Shown: positions 11,860-20,686 of the stretch, in pieces | Layout: each line of letters begins with the position of its first letter | How positions within the stretch are numbered: position 1 is the stretch's first letter | The notes under the pieces: generated by a model | Databases searched by the model: none | What the model saw: only the letters and a program-made list of their open reading frames with translations | What the model was told of the DNA's origin: nothing | Position numbers and translations under genes: made by a program | Source of the DNA: Tenuifilum thalassicum | GTDB lineage: Bacteria > Bacteroidota > Bacteroidia > Bacteroidales > Tenuifilaceae | DNA length: 64,000 nt | NCBI RefSeq assembly: GCF_013265555.1 | Contig: NZ_CP041345.1 | Location: 1,286,581-1,350,580 of the forward strand | Direction: 5' to 3'

Positions 11860-13335
11860 ATGGCCAAAGAAATTACAAGTAGAAGTGAAAATTATTCGCA
11901 GTGGTACAACGACATTGTAGTTAAGGCTGGATTGGCCGATTATTCTGCAGTACGAGGATGCATGGTTATTAAACCTTATGGCTATGCAATTTGGGAAAAA
12001 ATGCGTGATCAGCTCGACAGAATGTTTAAAGAGACTGGCCATCAAAATGCATATTTCCCTCTATTCATTCCTAAATCTTTTTTTAGCCGTGAGGCAGCTC
12101 ATGTTGAAGGATTTGCTAAAGAGTGTGCTGTTGTTACCCATTATCGTTTAAAGAACGACCCTAATGGAAAGGGGGTAGTTGTTGATGATGATGCTAAATT
12201 AGAGGAGGAGCTTGTTGTTCGTCCAACTTCGGAGACAATAATATGGAATACCTATAAATCGTGGATTCAGTCTTATCGCGATTTGCCTATCCTTATTAAT
12301 CAATGGGCAAATGTGGTAAGATGGGAGATGCGCACCCGTTTGTTTTTACGCACAGCAGAATTCCTTTGGCAAGAAGGTCATACTGCACATGCCACTAAGC
12401 AGGAGGCTGTTGAGGAAGCTGAGCGTATGATAGATGTTTATGCAACCTTTGCTCGCGAATGGATGGCTATGCCAGTAGTGGTTGGTAAAAAGTCTGAAGC
12501 AGAACGCTTTGCTGGCGCTGTTGATACTTATTCTATCGAAGCGCTTATGCAGGATGGAAAAGCGCTTCAGGCTGGTACTTCGCATTTCCTTGGCCAAAAC
12601 TTTGCAAAAGCTTTCGACGTGAAATTCCTTAACAAGGAAGGACAGCAGGAGTATGTTTGGGCCACTTCTTGGGGAGTTTCTACCCGCCTTATGGGAGCCT
12701 TGGTTATGACTCATTCCGATGATAACGGTCTTGTGTTGCCTCCTAAATTAGCACCCATCCAGGTAGTTTTTGTTCCTATCTATAGGAAAGAAGAAGAGCT
12801 TTCTGCTATTACCGAGGTTGTTCAAAAACTTAGGAATGAACTTCACGCAAAGGGAATAACTACTGATTATGATGACCGAGACAATTTAAAACCAGGTTTT
12901 AAATTTGCTGAACACGAAATGCGAGGTGTGCCTATTCGCGTTGCCATTGGTCCTAAAGATCTTGAGAAAGGAACAGCTGAAGTGGCACGTCGCGATACTT
13001 TGCAAAAACAGTTTGTCGATCAAGATAAACTTGCCAATACTGTTGAGAGCTTGCTCGATGAAATACAACAAAACCTTTATAATAGAGCTTTGGAGTTTAG
13101 AGAAAGCAAAACAGTAAAGGTAGATTCATACGATGAGTTCAAAAAGGTGATTGCCGAAAAAGGTGGATTTGTTCTTGCCCATTGGGATGGCACTCCTGAA
13201 ACCGAAGCAATTATTAAGGAGGAGACAAAAGCAACAATTCGTTGCATACCGGAAGATTTGCCTGAAGAAGATGGAAAATGCATTGTGACAGGTAAACCAT
13301 CGAAACGAAGGGCACTTTTTGCACTAGCATATTAA
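11860..13335 (+). CDS. proS: Proline--tRNA ligase, short archaeal/eukaryotic type
   Basis: Charges tRNA-Pro with proline. The 491 residues match the class II ProRS form without the bacterial editing insertion. Visible marks are the motif 2 region ([37 protein letters not shown]), the [20 protein letters not shown] region and motif 3 ([17 protein letters not shown]). The anticodon-binding domain follows, then the extra C-terminal domain ending in ALFALAY, where the terminal Tyr is typical. Transcribed divergently from the lipoprotein gene and closed by its own terminator, so likely monocistronic. Confidence 0.97.
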   Translation: MAKEITSRSENYSQWYNDIVVKAGLADYSAVRGCMVIKPYGYAIWEKMRDQLDRMFKETGHQNAYFPLFIPKSFFSREAAHVEGFAKECAVVTHYRLKNDPNGKGVVVDDDAKLEEELVVRPTSETIIWNTYKSWIQSYRDLPILINQWANVVRWEMRTRLFLRTAEFLWQEGHTAHATKQEAVEEAERMIDVYATFAREWMAMPVVVGKKSEAERFAGAVDTYSIEALMQDGKALQAGTSHFLGQNFAKAFDVKFLNKEGQQEYVWATSWGVSTRLMGALVMTHSDDNGLVLPPKLAPIQVVFVPIYRKEEELSAITEVVQKLRNELHAKGITTDYDDRDNLKPGFKFAEHEMRGVPIRVAIGPKDLEKGTAEVARRDTLQKQFVDQDKLANTVESLLDEIQQNLYNRALEFRESKTVKVDSYDEFKKVIAEKGGFVLAHWDGTPETEAIIKEETKATIRCIPEDLPEEDGKCIVTGKPSKRRALFALAY

Positions 13336-13346
13336 ACGGAATGGTT

Positions 13347-13378
13347 AAGGCTGCAAATATGCAGCCTTTCTCTTTTTT
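13347..13378 (+). terminator. Intrinsic terminator after proS
   Basis: A 9-bp stem AAGGCTGCA / TGCAGCCTT (13347-13355 with 13360-13368) with a 4-base loop and T-rich tail TCTCTTTTTT. Confidence 0.88.
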
Positions 13379-13398
13379 GATTTATCGCTTCATTAAGT

Positions 13399-13406
13399 TA
13401 TATTTG
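13399..13406 (+). promoter_or_regulatory. -7 promoter box upstream of the unknown 232-residue protein
   Basis: TATATTTG is an exact TAnnTTTG match, 20 bases before the ATG at 13427 and just after the proS terminator. Confidence 0.55.
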
Positions 13407-13426
13407 GATTCTCAACTAGTAATAAT

Positions 13427-14125
13427 ATGGATAATATCGATACAAAAGAAAAGATTAAACAGCTGCTTACCGAAAAAGCGGTAGTTAAGCAACAGATTTA
13501 TGATAACACACTTGAAGTGTTTAACCTTATAAAAGAAGTTCTTAAAGAAATAGAGATAGACTATAACAGCCAGCTGAAAGGAGTTGATAAAAGAGTTCGT
13601 TTAGTATACACCGATAGAGGAAAATATGAGGCAGAACTAAAAGTGGCTTCCGACCTTTTAATATTTAGCATGCATTCAAATGTTTTTGAGTTTGATAGGG
13701 ATCACAATATTTGGAAGCTGTCTTATGTAAAAGATAATGTCTTGAATTCTTACTGCGGAATTATCAATATTTATAACTTTTTAGCAGATTCCTTTAAGTA
13801 TAATCGACTTGAGGATTTAGGTTATCTTATTGGAAGGATCTTTATCAACAGGGAATTCCATTATTTCGTTGAAGGGAAACGTCAAATGGGATTCCTCTAT
13901 AATAATTTTGGCACTGCGCTAATTGATAAACAGTCGCTTCGGAGAATTATTGAAACAGCAATTACTTATGCGCTGGAGTTCGATCTACTTGTACCTCCCT
14001 ATGATGTTGTTAAAATTGCTTCTGTTGTTCAGCTCAATACAAAAATTGAGAATGCCAAGTTGCAAACTGGTAAGCGCCTAGGTTTTAGGTTTAATTCCGA
14101 TGATGTTTTAGAAGAAAATAACTAA
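13427..14125 (+). CDS. Conserved-looking protein of unknown function
   Basis: I do not recognise this 232-residue protein. It has no signal peptide or membrane segment and looks cytoplasmic, mixed alpha/beta, with a helical N-terminus (residues 5-45) and a segment with aromatic residues (FNREFHYFVEGKR-like, about 145-160, including GFLYNNFG). It has its own -7 box and lies 20 bases upstream of the M49-like peptidase gene, with which it may be cotranscribed. Codon use looks like that of its neighbours, so it is very probably a real gene. Confidence 0.75.
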   Translation: MDNIDTKEKIKQLLTEKAVVKQQIYDNTLEVFNLIKEVLKEIEIDYNSQLKGVDKRVRLVYTDRGKYEAELKVASDLLIFSMHSNVFEFDRDHNIWKLSYVKDNVLNSYCGIINIYNFLADSFKYNRLEDLGYLIGRIFINREFHYFVEGKRQMGFLYNNFGTALIDKQSLRRIIETAITYALEFDLLVPPYDVVKIASVVQLNTKIENAKLQTGKRLGFRFNSDDVLEENN

Positions 14126-14145
14126 CCATAATTAATGAATAAAAT

Positions 14146-15768
14146 ATGAGAAATAGGATTGTTGCTTTTGCCGCTATGCTTGCTTTAGTGAGTTGTGGCA
14201 ATAAAAAATCTGAGGTGTGTGATATGCAAAAGAAAGTAGACGAATTTGCACCTGTTGAGCTTAAGGCCGATATCTCGAATTTATCGGAAAAGGAAAAGCA
14301 AATGCTACCGTTGCTTTTTGAGGCAGCAGATATAATGGACCAACTATATTGGGAACAAGCTTATGGCAATAAAGAAGAGCTATTAAGTAAAGTTTCCGAT
14401 GAGGCAACAAAAGAGTTCATAATGATTAACTATGGACCTTGGGAGCGTTTAAATGATAACAAACCATTTGTTGAGGGTTATGGCGAAAAACCTCTTGGGG
14501 CAAATTTCTACCCTAAGGATATGACTAAGGAGGAGTTTGAAGCCTTTGATAGCCCCGATAAAACAAGTCTTTATACCTTGATTGTTCGAAACGATGAGGG
14601 CAATTTAGAATCTGTACCTTATCATGTTGCCTATAAAGAAAAGATTGATAAAGCAGCTGAACTATTACGCAAAGCTGCCGAACTTGCCGAAGATGAAGGC
14701 TTGAAAAAGTATTTAACCTTACGTGCTGATGCACTTCAAACAGATGAGTACTTAGAAAGCGATTTGGCATGGATGGATATGAAGACCAATAAAATTGACT
14801 TTGTTGTTGGCCCTATTGAAAACTATGAAGATGCTCTATTCAACTATAAAGCTGCCTATGAGGCATATATTCTAATTAAGGACTTGGACTGGACTGAGAA
14901 AATTAACCGATTTGCAGCTTTACTCCCTAAATTACAGGAGAGCTTACCTGTTGATCCTGAATATAAAAAAGAAAAACCAGGGATTGATTCTGATTTAGGA
15001 GTTTATGAGGTGGCATATTATGCAGGCGATTGTAATGCAGGTAGTAAAACCATTGCAATTAACCTACCAAACGACCCAAGGGTACATTTAGAAAAGGGTA
15101 GTCGGAAACTTCAGCTGAAGAATGCCATGAAGGCTAAATTTGATAAAATTTTATTACCAATTGGTAATATTCTAATTGATGAAAGCCAACGTCAACATAT
15201 AAAGTTTGATGCTTTTTTTGAGAATGTTATGTTTCATGAGGTTGGGCATGGCCTTGGTATCAAAAATCTTGTAAATGGTGAAGGAACTGTGCATGAGGCT
15301 TTAAAAGAGATGCACTCCGCATTAGAGGAAGGAAAAGCTGATATTCTTGGGCTTTACATGGTTTCGCAGCTAGCCAAAATGGGAGAGCTTCCCGAAAAGG
15401 ACATGATGGACAATTACGTTACCTTTGTGGCTGGCATTTTCCGCTCAGTTCGTTTTGGTGCTGCTTCTTCGCATGGTAAGGCTAATATGGTATGCTTTAA
15501 CTATTTGAAAGATAAGGGTGCTTTTGAAAGAAATCCAGAAACAGGAACCTACAAGGTAAACTTTGACAAGATGACCGAGGCAATGAATTCTCTTGCTCAT
15601 GATATCCTTGTACTTCAGGGAAATGGCGATTACGAAGGGGTAAAGAAATGGTTTGCTGATAAAGGATTCGTAACCGAAGAACTTCAAGCCGACCTGAATC
15701 GCATTTCAAAGGCCGATATCCCCCGAGATATTCGATGCATTCAAGGAAGAGATGTACTAGGTTTATAA
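14146..15768 (+). CDS. Dipeptidyl-peptidase III-like (M49 family) zinc metallopeptidase, lipoprotein
   Basis: A 540-residue protein with a short lipoprotein signal (AFAAMLALVSC). The zinc site is HEVGH (364-368) followed by GLGIKN, with a second motif EEGKAD (394-399) that resembles the EECRAD of M49 enzymes. Classical DPP III has six-residue HExxGH; here it is five residues (HExxH), as in the shorter DPP III-like relatives. Predicted to be membrane-anchored and to cleave short peptides, by family inference only. It ends with a strong terminator. Confidence 0.8.
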   Translation: MRNRIVAFAAMLALVSCGNKKSEVCDMQKKVDEFAPVELKADISNLSEKEKQMLPLLFEAADIMDQLYWEQAYGNKEELLSKVSDEATKEFIMINYGPWERLNDNKPFVEGYGEKPLGANFYPKDMTKEEFEAFDSPDKTSLYTLIVRNDEGNLESVPYHVAYKEKIDKAAELLRKAAELAEDEGLKKYLTLRADALQTDEYLESDLAWMDMKTNKIDFVVGPIENYEDALFNYKAAYEAYILIKDLDWTEKINRFAALLPKLQESLPVDPEYKKEKPGIDSDLGVYEVAYYAGDCNAGSKTIAINLPNDPRVHLEKGSRKLQLKNAMKAKFDKILLPIGNILIDESQRQHIKFDAFFENVMFHEVGHGLGIKNLVNGEGTVHEALKEMHSALEEGKADILGLYMVSQLAKMGELPEKDMMDNYVTFVAGIFRSVRFGAASSHGKANMVCFNYLKDKGAFERNPETGTYKVNFDKMTEAMNSLAHDILVLQGNGDYEGVKKWFADKGFVTEELQADLNRISKADIPRDIRCIQGRDVLGL

Positions 15769-15773
15769 AAAAT

Positions 15774-15805
15774 AAGGTCGGAAAATTTGCTTTCCGACCT
15801 TTTTG
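15774..15805 (+). terminator. Intrinsic terminator after the M49-like peptidase gene
   Basis: An 11-bp perfect stem AAGGTCGGAAA / TTTCCGACCTT (15774-15784 with 15791-15801), 6-base loop, then TTTT. Confidence 0.9.
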
Positions 15806-15808
15806 CTT

Positions 15809-15816
15809 TATTTTTG
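15809..15816 (+). promoter_or_regulatory. -7 promoter box upstream of the SiaB-like gene
   Basis: TATTTTTG fits TAnnTTTG and lies 22 bases before the ATG at 15839, directly after the preceding terminator. Confidence 0.5.
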
Positions 15817-15838
15817 AAATGAACCAAATTTTGGGTCT

Positions 15839-16411
15839 ATGAATCTTACTTTTAACTTTATTAAATCGGTCTCGAACATCTACGATGAGATGATTGATAA
15901 TGGTTTCTCGCTAGTGTATCTTGGAGAGTTTAGCCATGAAATTACTAAAATGTTTACATCTATGGCCGAATCGGACATGGAGAAGAATAGCGAGGAGCGT
16001 TCTGTTCAACGAAAGGTTTATCATGTTATGGTTGAAACACTTCAAAACATGAATAAACATTCCGATGAGATTCAGGACAGAAAAATTGGTAAGGGATTAT
16101 TTATTATTGGTAAGAAACACGACACCTACTATATAATTACATCTAACAAGGTGGCTCGTAAGCATAAGGCTCACCTTGAGAATGCTTTAATTACAGTAAA
16201 TAATGCAACACCCGAAGAGCTAAAAGAGATGTACAAGCGCCAAATAAGAGAGGGAAGCCTTTCTGAAAAAGGTGGTGCAGGGTTAGGTTTAATTGATATT
16301 GCCCGAAAAACGGGTGAACCCCTTAATTACCAATTTCTTCAACTCGACGATCAAAGTTATTTCTTTATTCTTAAGGTTGAGATTAATGCTAAAAAGTTTG
16401 CTAAAGATTAG
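15839..16411 (+). CDS. SiaB-family protein kinase (histidine-kinase-like ATPase)
   Basis: A 190-residue cytoplasmic protein of the SiaB/DUF6272 type: a GHKL-like ATPase with VYHVMVETLQNMNKHS (N-box with Glu and Asn, about 60-75) and the glycine-rich lid GGAGLGLIDIARK (about 144-156). In the SiaABCD partner switch, SiaB phosphorylates SiaC and the SpoIIE-type phosphatase SiaA reverses it. Candidate partners in this window are at 44560-44929 and 49509-51830, not adjacent. It sits 8 bases before the Omp85-like gene, so the two are likely cotranscribed. Confidence 0.8.
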   Translation: MNLTFNFIKSVSNIYDEMIDNGFSLVYLGEFSHEITKMFTSMAESDMEKNSEERSVQRKVYHVMVETLQNMNKHSDEIQDRKIGKGLFIIGKKHDTYYIITSNKVARKHKAHLENALITVNNATPEELKEMYKRQIREGSLSEKGGAGLGLIDIARKTGEPLNYQFLQLDDQSYFFILKVEINAKKFAKD

Positions 16412-16419
16412 CTAAATAT

Positions 16420-18243
16420 ATGATTCTTGAGAAAAAGATTGGTTTAGATATTTTAACCATCATTGCTGCTGTAATGATGGTTTGTTTTTCTTTGGCATTA
16501 CCGTTAGAACTTTTTTCTCAAGAACCCGATTCGGTAACAAATAGTAATTACACCAAACCAAAGGATCTTCCTAGAATTGTTTATAAATGGCTAGGACGAC
16601 AACAAAATACAAGTAAAATACCCTTGCACAATAGTCAAGCTGTTGAGAAATTTATTCCATACTCAGGCAAGACTATTAATAGGATAGAGGTAGTAATTCT
16701 AGAACCTTTTGGCTATTCGGTTAGTGATTCTTTAATTAGGCCCAATAGGGTTGAAAAGTTCGGTAACTCTTTGCATAAAAGGACATGGAAAAAGGTTGTC
16801 TTAAACAACCTACTATTTAATGAAGGCGACGTTGTTCAACCTATTGATTTTGTTGAAAACGAGCAATTGCTTCGTGAACTCTCAGTTTTTGAGGATGTAA
16901 ATATTGTTTTAAAGAATTTACCTGGTACTGATTTGGTTAATGTAAAAGTGATAGTAAAGGACAAGTTTACCACATCAATTGGTGTTGCATACAGTTCGCC
17001 CGAAAAAATGAAATATGCTTTAGGCGAAAGCAACTTTATTGGTTTGGGGTTAAAAGCTAAAGTTATTGCATATTTTGATAATGAGTACGATGACCCATGG
17101 GCCTCCCAGGGTGAATTTCAGGTTCCTAACTATTTCGGGTCGTATATAGGAAGTAATTTCTTTTATCGCTATGGCCATGGCTATAATACTATGTCTGCTA
17201 GTTTAAATAGAGACTTCTTTGCTTCAAAAACAAAGTTCGCCGGTGGAATTAAAGTGGCTAACTCTTTGGAACCATACAAAATTTTTAATCGCGATTCGTT
17301 TATTTCTATTAACTATCATGAGCGTGATTTTTGGATAGGAAGATCCTTTTCTGTTACCCGTTTTTCAAAAGATAAAGCCCCGTATAACCTGGTTGTAGCA
17401 TTACGTTACTATCAAAAAGATTTTCTAGAGGGTTTACAAGTTTCGATGTATGAAAACCCATATTTCCATTCTAGTAAGAATTATTTGATTTCATTAGGTT
17501 TATCTAATCAAAATATTTATCGTTCAAGTTTATACTTTGGGTTTGGTATAACAGAGGATATTCCTGTTGGATTTAAGATTCAGTTTACAAGTGGTATTCA
17601 GCAAAGTAGTTTTCAGCGTCGCTTTTTGGTTGGTGCAGAGCTTTCAGCGGCCGAAATTACGCCAATAGGCTATCTATACCTTTCATCAAGGCTTGGAGGG
17701 TATATGGCAGAAGGCGCCAAATTTGAACAGGCGGCAATTAATATTCGTGCACAATATTTTTCAAATATTTATCGTCTAGGACGAACAGATATTAGACAGT
17801 ATGTTAGGTACGACTTTACAAGGGGTGCGGCAAGGTTTAATGGTGAACGTGAGTATGTGGTTTTAAATAGAGATTATGGTATCCGGGGTCTCCGAAGCCC
17901 TAGCCTTTTCGGAGAAACTCGTTTAATGTTAAATTTTGAAACAATTTTCTTTTCTCCCCACTACATTTATGGCTTTCGTCCTGCTTTTTTTGTTTTTGCA
18001 GACTTTGGTTTGGTTGGGAGTGCCGATGAGCTTGTATATGCAAATCCACTTTATAGTGCTTTTGGTGTTGGAGTAAGGTTTAAAAATGAGAGTTTGATTT
18101 TCCCAGCATTTATTGTAAGGTTAGCTTATTATCCTCGAATACCTATTAATGCTGATGTTGCTTACTGGTATTTATCTACTGAAAGTAGAAGACGATTTGA
18201 GCAGTTTAGAATTAGAGAGCCTTACATTTTTCAGTATGAATAG
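16420..18243 (+). CDS. Omp85/BamA-like outer-membrane protein with POTRA-like domain
   Basis: A 607-residue protein with a hydrophobic export signal (about residues 10-35). An N-terminal POTRA-like region (about 85-190: INRIEVVILEPFGYS, LFNEGDVV, LRELSVFEDVNIVL, VNVKVIVKDKF) is followed by a predicted beta-barrel. GIRGLRSPSLFGETRLMLNFE in the late barrel resembles the RG-containing lid segment of Omp85 proteins (GLRG-like, here YGIRGLRS). It starts 8 bases after the SiaB-like gene. Whether it inserts or exports a substrate is unknown; a plain barrel is possible. Confidence 0.6.
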   Translation: MILEKKIGLDILTIIAAVMMVCFSLALPLELFSQEPDSVTNSNYTKPKDLPRIVYKWLGRQQNTSKIPLHNSQAVEKFIPYSGKTINRIEVVILEPFGYSVSDSLIRPNRVEKFGNSLHKRTWKKVVLNNLLFNEGDVVQPIDFVENEQLLRELSVFEDVNIVLKNLPGTDLVNVKVIVKDKFTTSIGVAYSSPEKMKYALGESNFIGLGLKAKVIAYFDNEYDDPWASQGEFQVPNYFGSYIGSNFFYRYGHGYNTMSASLNRDFFASKTKFAGGIKVANSLEPYKIFNRDSFISINYHERDFWIGRSFSVTRFSKDKAPYNLVVALRYYQKDFLEGLQVSMYENPYFHSSKNYLISLGLSNQNIYRSSLYFGFGITEDIPVGFKIQFTSGIQQSSFQRRFLVGAELSAAEITPIGYLYLSSRLGGYMAEGAKFEQAAINIRAQYFSNIYRLGRTDIRQYVRYDFTRGAARFNGEREYVVLNRDYGIRGLRSPSLFGETRLMLNFETIFFSPHYIYGFRPAFFVFADFGLVGSADELVYANPLYSAFGVGVRFKNESLIFPAFIVRLAYYPRIPINADVAYWYLSTESRRRFEQFRIREPYIFQYE

Positions 18244-18293
18244 CTCGTTTAAACTTTTGAATGCAATTGTTGTTTACCTATAAAACAAATAAA

Positions 18294-19316
18294 ATGGAAA
18301 AAACAATTTTAGTAACAGGCGGAACTGGATACATAGGTTCATGGGTAGTTAAAGAGCTACTAGAAAAAGGGTACAGAGTGAGAGTAAATGTACGTTCAAT
18401 GGAAAAGGTTGAAAAATACGCTCACATTAAAAATCTACCTAATGCCGATTCGCATCTTGAAATTTTTGAAGCCGATTTACTAGTCGATGGCTCCTTCGAC
18501 AAAGCAGCAGATGGTGCCGATGCAATAATTCACCTGGCATCGCCATTTACCCTTCGTTTTAAGGATCCGCTGAAGGATTTGGTTGAACCGGCAGTAAAAG
18601 GAACTCGAAACGTTTTAAATGCTGCCAATAAATCTGCGACTGTCAAACGTGTTGTCCTTACATCAAGCGTTGCAGCCGTACATGGCGATAATATTGACAT
18701 GATGGAGTTGGGAGTAAAAGAGTTCACCGAAGAGCATTTCAACACTACAAGTTCTCTTAAGCATCAGCCTTATTCATTTTCAAAGGTTCAAGCAGAAAAG
18801 GAGGCCTGGAAAATCCATTCAGAACAAGATAAATGGAGCTTAGTGGTTATTAACCCCTCTTTTGTAATGGGGCCATCCCTAACAGGTCGGTCTAATTCAG
18901 AAAGTCTCCAACTTATGAAAGATTTGCTCTCTGGAAAGTATCGATTTGGAGCGCCAGAACTCTATTTTGGATTTGTTGATGTAAGAGATGTGGCAAAAGC
19001 CCATGTGCTTGCATTGGAAAACGAAAACCTTACAGGTCGTTTCATCCTTGCAGAACGTGTGGCTTCTTTTATGGATTTAGTTGCTGTTGTTAATCGAAAT
19101 TTCCCAAAACAGTATAAGCTCCCCAAAATGGTAGCACCTAAACCTTTGCTTTTACTTGTAAGTAGGATGTTTGGTCTTACTCCAAAATTTGTTAAGCGAA
19201 ATGTAGGGCATCCAATTGCTTTTAATACTAATCGAAGCAAACAGGAACTAGGCTTAGCATATACTCCTTTTGAACAAACGGTGGTTGATATGGTGAAGCA
19301 GTATAGAGAAAATTAA
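18294..19316 (+). CDS. NAD(P)-dependent epimerase/dehydratase, extended SDR family
   Basis: A 340-residue extended short-chain dehydrogenase/reductase with the N-terminal Rossmann motif TGGTGYIG (8-15) and the catalytic YxxxK in PYSFSKVQAEK. Overall it resembles dihydroflavonol-4-reductase-like aldehyde or ketone reductases; the substrate is unknown. An upstream ATG at 18261 is in frame, but its 11 extra residues do not fit the family, which begins just before the dinucleotide-binding strand, so I chose 18294. Confidence 0.88.
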   Translation: MEKTILVTGGTGYIGSWVVKELLEKGYRVRVNVRSMEKVEKYAHIKNLPNADSHLEIFEADLLVDGSFDKAADGADAIIHLASPFTLRFKDPLKDLVEPAVKGTRNVLNAANKSATVKRVVLTSSVAAVHGDNIDMMELGVKEFTEEHFNTTSSLKHQPYSFSKVQAEKEAWKIHSEQDKWSLVVINPSFVMGPSLTGRSNSESLQLMKDLLSGKYRFGAPELYFGFVDVRDVAKAHVLALENENLTGRFILAERVASFMDLVAVVNRNFPKQYKLPKMVAPKPLLLLVSRMFGLTPKFVKRNVGHPIAFNTNRSKQELGLAYTPFEQTVVDMVKQYREN

Positions 19317-19347
19317 CTTCGTTTTTTTCTCTAACCCTATAATTATC

Positions 19348-19355
19348 TACCTTTG
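19348..19355 (+). promoter_or_regulatory. -7 promoter box immediately upstream of pabB
   Basis: TACCTTTG fits TAnnTTTG and ends only 5 bases before the ATG at 19361, which would put the transcript start at or next to the start codon (leaderless or nearly so). Confidence 0.5.
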
Positions 19356-19360
19356 CGCCT

Positions 19361-20686
19361 ATGCGCGAATCTTATTTTTACAGGATAAAAAACTTAGATC
19401 GTTTTGTCCAGAATCTTGCCCATGAAGTTGAAAATGCCGGTATTGGTGTTTTGCTTCGTGGGAAAGATAATTTCCCTATTCCTGAAACTACTTTTAAAAG
19501 CCGTTTCGATATTGCAGCTGCAATAGGTGCACGTTCAACTTGTAATCCATCATCGGATCATTTTGATTCGCTTGATACCTTCTTAGAATCGAATAACGAT
19601 TGGGCATTTGGTTATTTTGGTTACGATCTTAAAAACCAAGTTGAGAATTTGGACTCTAGCAACCCAGATAGCATTGGGTTTCCCGATCTGTACTTTTTTG
19701 TACCAAAGATTCTTGTATTGGTTGTAAATCGGGATGCTGAATTTAAATATTACAAAAGCGATATTTCACCAAACGAGATTGATGATCTGATAAAAAGGCT
19801 AGAGGCGGATCATAACGTTAATGTGCAAGAAGAGCTTGCTATTACATTTCATTCTCATTTCTCTTATTCCGATTACATTAAAACTGTTAATGAGGTTAAG
19901 AACCATATAGCACTAGGTGATATTTATGAGATGAACCTTTGCCAAGAGTTCTTTTCAGATGATGTGCGGCTTTCGCCTTGGGCTACTTTTAACAAGTTGT
20001 ACGAAAAATCGCCTACGCCCTTTGGTGCTTTTGTTCGGTTATCCGATAAGTATTTAATGTGTGCCAGTCCCGAACGTTACCTTCGGAAAGATGATTCGTT
20101 GCTTTTTAGCCAACCTATCAAGGGAACTGCACCGCGCATGGCCACTCAAGAGGAAGATAATCAATGTATTGAACGTCTTAAATCAGACCCAAAAGAGCAG
20201 GCGGAAAATGTAATGATTGTCGATTTGGTTAGAAACGATTTGTCTAGAATTGCTAAGAGAGGAAGCGTTAGGGTGAATGAGCTTTGCGGAATCTATTCGT
20301 TTCGGCAGGTGCACCAAATGATTTCGACCATTTCATGTGAATTACAAACTGGGTTGCGTCCTTCGGATCCATTTAAGGTTTCATTTCCAATGGGGTCTAT
20401 GACTGGTGCACCAAAGGTCAGAGCGATGGAGTTAATTGAGCATTTTGAACGTTCAAAGCGTGGATTGTATTCTGGAGCAGTGGGATACTTTATGCCTAAT
20501 GGCGATTTTGATTTTAATGTGGTTATTCGTAGCTTGCTTTACAATTGCACAAATAGGTATCTCTCGTTTACAGTAGGTGGAGCAATAACTTTTAAGTCGA
20601 AACCTGATGCTGAGTATCGGGAGTGTCTAGTTAAAGCTAGAGCTATTTTAGAAACGCTAAATGCCAAGCTTGATGTTAAAGAGTAA
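19361..20686 (+). CDS. pabB: Aminodeoxychorismate synthase component I
   Basis: Converts chorismate and ammonia to 4-amino-4-deoxychorismate for folate synthesis. The 441 residues carry the chorismate-binding signature: HIALGDIYEMNLCQEF, CASPERYL, QPIKGTAPR, VMIVDLVRNDLSRIA, GSMTGAPKVRAMELIE and GAVGYF. No glutamine amidotransferase domain is fused, so the ammonia-supplying subunit is elsewhere. Anthranilate synthase TrpE is the alternative; the PIKGTxPR motif and the setting without trp genes favour PabB. The 3' end overlaps tilS by 26 bases. Confidence 0.88.
   Translation: MRESYFYRIKNLDRFVQNLAHEVENAGIGVLLRGKDNFPIPETTFKSRFDIAAAIGARSTCNPSSDHFDSLDTFLESNNDWAFGYFGYDLKNQVENLDSSNPDSIGFPDLYFFVPKILVLVVNRDAEFKYYKSDISPNEIDDLIKRLEADHNVNVQEELAITFHSHFSYSDYIKTVNEVKNHIALGDIYEMNLCQEFFSDDVRLSPWATFNKLYEKSPTPFGAFVRLSDKYLMCASPERYLRKDDSLLFSQPIKGTAPRMATQEEDNQCIERLKSDPKEQAENVMIVDLVRNDLSRIAKRGSVRVNELCGIYSFRQVHQMISTISCELQTGLRPSDPFKVSFPMGSMTGAPKVRAMELIEHFERSKRGLYSGAVGYFMPNGDFDFNVVIRSLLYNCTNRYLSFTVGGAITFKSKPDAEYRECLVKARAILETLNAKLDVKE

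Noticed and set aside
19361-20686. Anthranilate synthase TrpE
   Set aside because: The PIKGTAPR form and absence of trp genes nearby fit PabB better, though one sequence cannot fully exclude TrpE.
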